Below are positions 62,540 to 64,000 of a DNA stretch of 64,000 nucleotides, one piece after another. Within the stretch, counting starts at the first letter, position 1. Each line of letters opens with the position of its first letter. The notes under the pieces were generated by a model. The model was given only the letters and a program-made list of their open reading frames with translations. It searched no databases and was not told where the DNA came from. Where the stretch lies: positions 3,520,001 to 3,584,000 of the forward strand of contig NZ_CP009533.1 in the NCBI RefSeq assembly GCF_000761155.1. Direction: 5' to 3'. A program made the translations under genes and the position numbers. This DNA comes from Pseudomonas rhizosphaerae. GTDB lineage: Bacteria; Pseudomonadota; Gammaproteobacteria; Pseudomonadales; Pseudomonadaceae.

Positions 62540-63748
62540 TCACATCAACAAATAAGCCTGGGGCTCGTAGCTTACGTCCTTGCCACCACATTGTAGTTCA
62601 CCTACTACCCATCGCTCATTATCGAACCCAATGAGGTCGCTCGGATAACTAGAGGAATCGGATCGCGGATGAAACTTGGACGAGTCCTCACAAAACACAT
62701 GATCAGGTACTTGGGATATATCGAAATCTTCAGGAACTGGAAAAGCCTGGTCGATTTCCTGAATCCAATACGCAGGGCGTGAATAAAAGAACGCCTCGCC
62801 GGCAATGTGATTTGATACGTTCTCAATCAATACATCAGCTGAGTTTAAAGTTGATAGCGCGCTCCAGGACTCCGGGCGTTGAGGGGCGGACAACAACCAC
62901 GGGTAACGACTTGCAAGGTGAGGCATATCCGCCACACACTGCTGCCCTGGCAATACCACACGTTCCAGCCAGTGAGACACAATCGCACATGCTACATTAG
63001 CCAACTGCTCATCTGGCATACATTGGACAATAGGCCTGTCCTTGTCCAGTATATTGAAAACACTTAAGCCAACGCTATTAATAGCGATCTCTCTAAATGT
63101 TGAAGTCCCACCTGACTTCACACCTAAGAGCCCAGCGATGTCGTAAGTTAGGTACCTTGGCGATTCGGCATCAGCCAGTTCAAACCCGAGCGACTGGATC
63201 ACGGGCAAATCCAGTTTGTCGAATATGAACTCACGAAACGTCTTAATTCGCCCAACCTCACCCACTATATTAGGCCAATGCCATGGCCTGAAACCGTCAA
63301 AATCGGATGACGCCCAAAAGCCCGGACTTGTTATTTGCAGACTTCCTACATCATAATCGGCATAGGATGACAAGGTCCGCTTCATCGTAAGGTCAAAATT
63401 ACAGGTTCCATATTGATTGACAACTACAATTGGACCTACTCTCGACATAAGCCTAGCCGTGTATGCTATTTCTGCACCTGTAGACCAAGCAGCGGATGCT
63501 TCTTCGTCAAGACCGAGGAGGTCATAGTCGACTATTAATAAGTCAAACTGGTCATACCCCTTTGCATATTCATATGCACCATTTCGGGATGCAAGCCTTG
63601 AACGGTGGAGCTCCGTAATGAAGTCTGAAACTTCTTTCTTTGGCAGTACGGTAATATCGGCATGCATGAACGTCAAAATCTCATCCCGCCAGCCGCATGC
63701 ACGATCATACTCATCATCAAGCACCAATATCTTAATATCACTCATCAT
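62540..63748 (-). CDS. Receiver-domain-like protein with long unknown C-terminus
   Basis: A 402-residue protein. Residues 5-130 look like a response-regulator receiver: acidic pocket D11/D12/E13 (ILVLDDEYD), phosphoacceptor D74 (LLIVDYDLLGLD), and VGPIVVVNQYG at the switch strand, with Asn111 where Thr/Ser is usual; the terminal Lys-Pro motif is not evident. Residues 140-402 match no family that I know and contain no recognisable DNA-binding domain. The start is ATG 63748 or 63745. It overlaps the upstream kinase-like gene by 8-11 bp, the usual coupling for a partner pair. Confidence 0.75.
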   Translation of the reverse strand: MMSDIKILVLDDEYDRACGWRDEILTFMHADITVLPKKEVSDFITELHRSRLASRNGAYEYAKGYDQFDLLIVDYDLLGLDEEASAAWSTGAEIAYTARLMSRVGPIVVVNQYGTCNFDLTMKRTLSSYADYDVGSLQITSPGFWASSDFDGFRPWHWPNIVGEVGRIKTFREFIFDKLDLPVIQSLGFELADAESPRYLTYDIAGLLGVKSGGTSTFREIAINSVGLSVFNILDKDRPIVQCMPDEQLANVACAIVSHWLERVVLPGQQCVADMPHLASRYPWLLSAPQRPESWSALSTLNSADVLIENVSNHIAGEAFFYSRPAYWIQEIDQAFPVPEDFDISQVPDHVFCEDSSKFHPRSDSSSYPSDLIGFDNERWVVGELQCGGKDVSYEPQAYLLM

Positions 63749-64000
63749 GAGTCCACTCTAATTTAAATGCGGTGCTAAATCCCACCGGGGGCGGAACAAA
63801 AGATACTGTGCAGTCTAATGAGTCAGCCACCATTTTTACGATTGTCAGCCCTATACCCATACCGCCAAGCCCAAGCGCTTTGCGTTCTTCCGGGATTTCC
63901 AGCCGCCTGATGAAAGGTTTGAAGAGATCCGAACTGTCGGACAGCCGTACACCTACTCCGGTGTCGGCAATATATATACTGGACTTATTGCGGTCGATTT
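63738..64000 (-). CDS. Histidine-kinase-type ATPase, C-terminal end (partial)
   Basis: The last 86 codons of a gene that begins beyond the right edge. ADTGVGVRLSDSS is the G1 box (DTGVGV), FKPFIRR the F box, and LGLGGMGIGLTIVKMVADSL the G2 box of a GHKL/HATPase_c domain, as in sensor histidine kinases. The His-containing domain and any sensor lie outside the window. It ends at TGA 63738-63740, overlapping the start of the receiver-like gene. This is the first visible gene of the low-GC operon. Confidence 0.82.
   Translation of the reverse strand, partial: IDRNKSSIYIADTGVGVRLSDSSDLFKPFIRRLEIPEERKALGLGGMGIGLTIVKMVADSLDCTVSFVPPPVGFSTAFKLEWTHDE

Overview
The window is chromosomal DNA of a fluorescent Pseudomonas, most likely of the P. 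putida group. Evidence is the GC-rich coding, the gene order (gcdH-pntAB-CoA transferase ... algB/kinB ... dsbA-engB-ersA-polA-thrB-znuA/zur-znuCB ... katE-metNIQ), the extragenic palindrome families and the start of an rRNA operon at the left edge. From memory of P. putida KT2440, the first ~50 kb is collinear (inverted) with the core near PP_0100-PP_0160; no database was consulted.

Layout. 1-560: leader and three tandem promoters of an rRNA operon whose 16S gene lies just left of the window. 561-9019: central metabolism, with a CaiB CoA-transferase and glutaryl-CoA dehydrogenase pair (lysine/glutarate catabolism) and its divergent LysR regulator, the three-gene proton-translocating transhydrogenase, and an acetyl-CoA hydrolase/CoA-transferase. 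9020-20670: a DUF1127 protein, three tandem DUF2388 secreted proteins with a DUF4105 protein carrying an HELTH motif, a CitMHS transporter, TerC, an M16 peptidase homologue, DUF5924, an SpmA/SpmB-like membrane protein and GltP. 20671-31299: envelope and signalling, with an Ivy-type lysozyme inhibitor, DUF1328, a BON-domain protein, AlgB/KinB, an EAL protein, a lipoprotein amidase and a GGDEF protein. 31383-50995: housekeeping genes dsbA, cytochrome c4, engB, an ErsA-like sRNA, polA, thrB, the zinc-uptake locus, katE, metNIQ, SCO1/SenC, and SulP plus beta-carbonic anhydrase.

51395-59089 looks like an accessory sugar-acid module: glucarate dehydratase, glucarate permease and a divergent FadR-type regulator, followed by a three-subunit periplasmic gluconate 2-dehydrogenase. 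It is followed by the C-terminal half of an M3 oligopeptidase (59343-60302).

From about 60.4 kb to the right edge the base composition falls and codon use changes sharply. This acquired segment encodes a C5-cytosine methyltransferase facing a tightly packed four-gene operon: histidine-kinase-type ATPase (cut by the window edge), receiver-like protein with a long unknown C-terminus, unknown 223-aa protein, and Vsr-type endonuclease. It resembles a restriction/defence cassette with an attached two-component pair and is the most interesting part of the window. Other points of interest are an unassigned cluster of strong hairpins at 21.08-21.27 kb, a sigma-54-type promoter facing algB, and clustered ACTGTAC operators near 9.1 kb.
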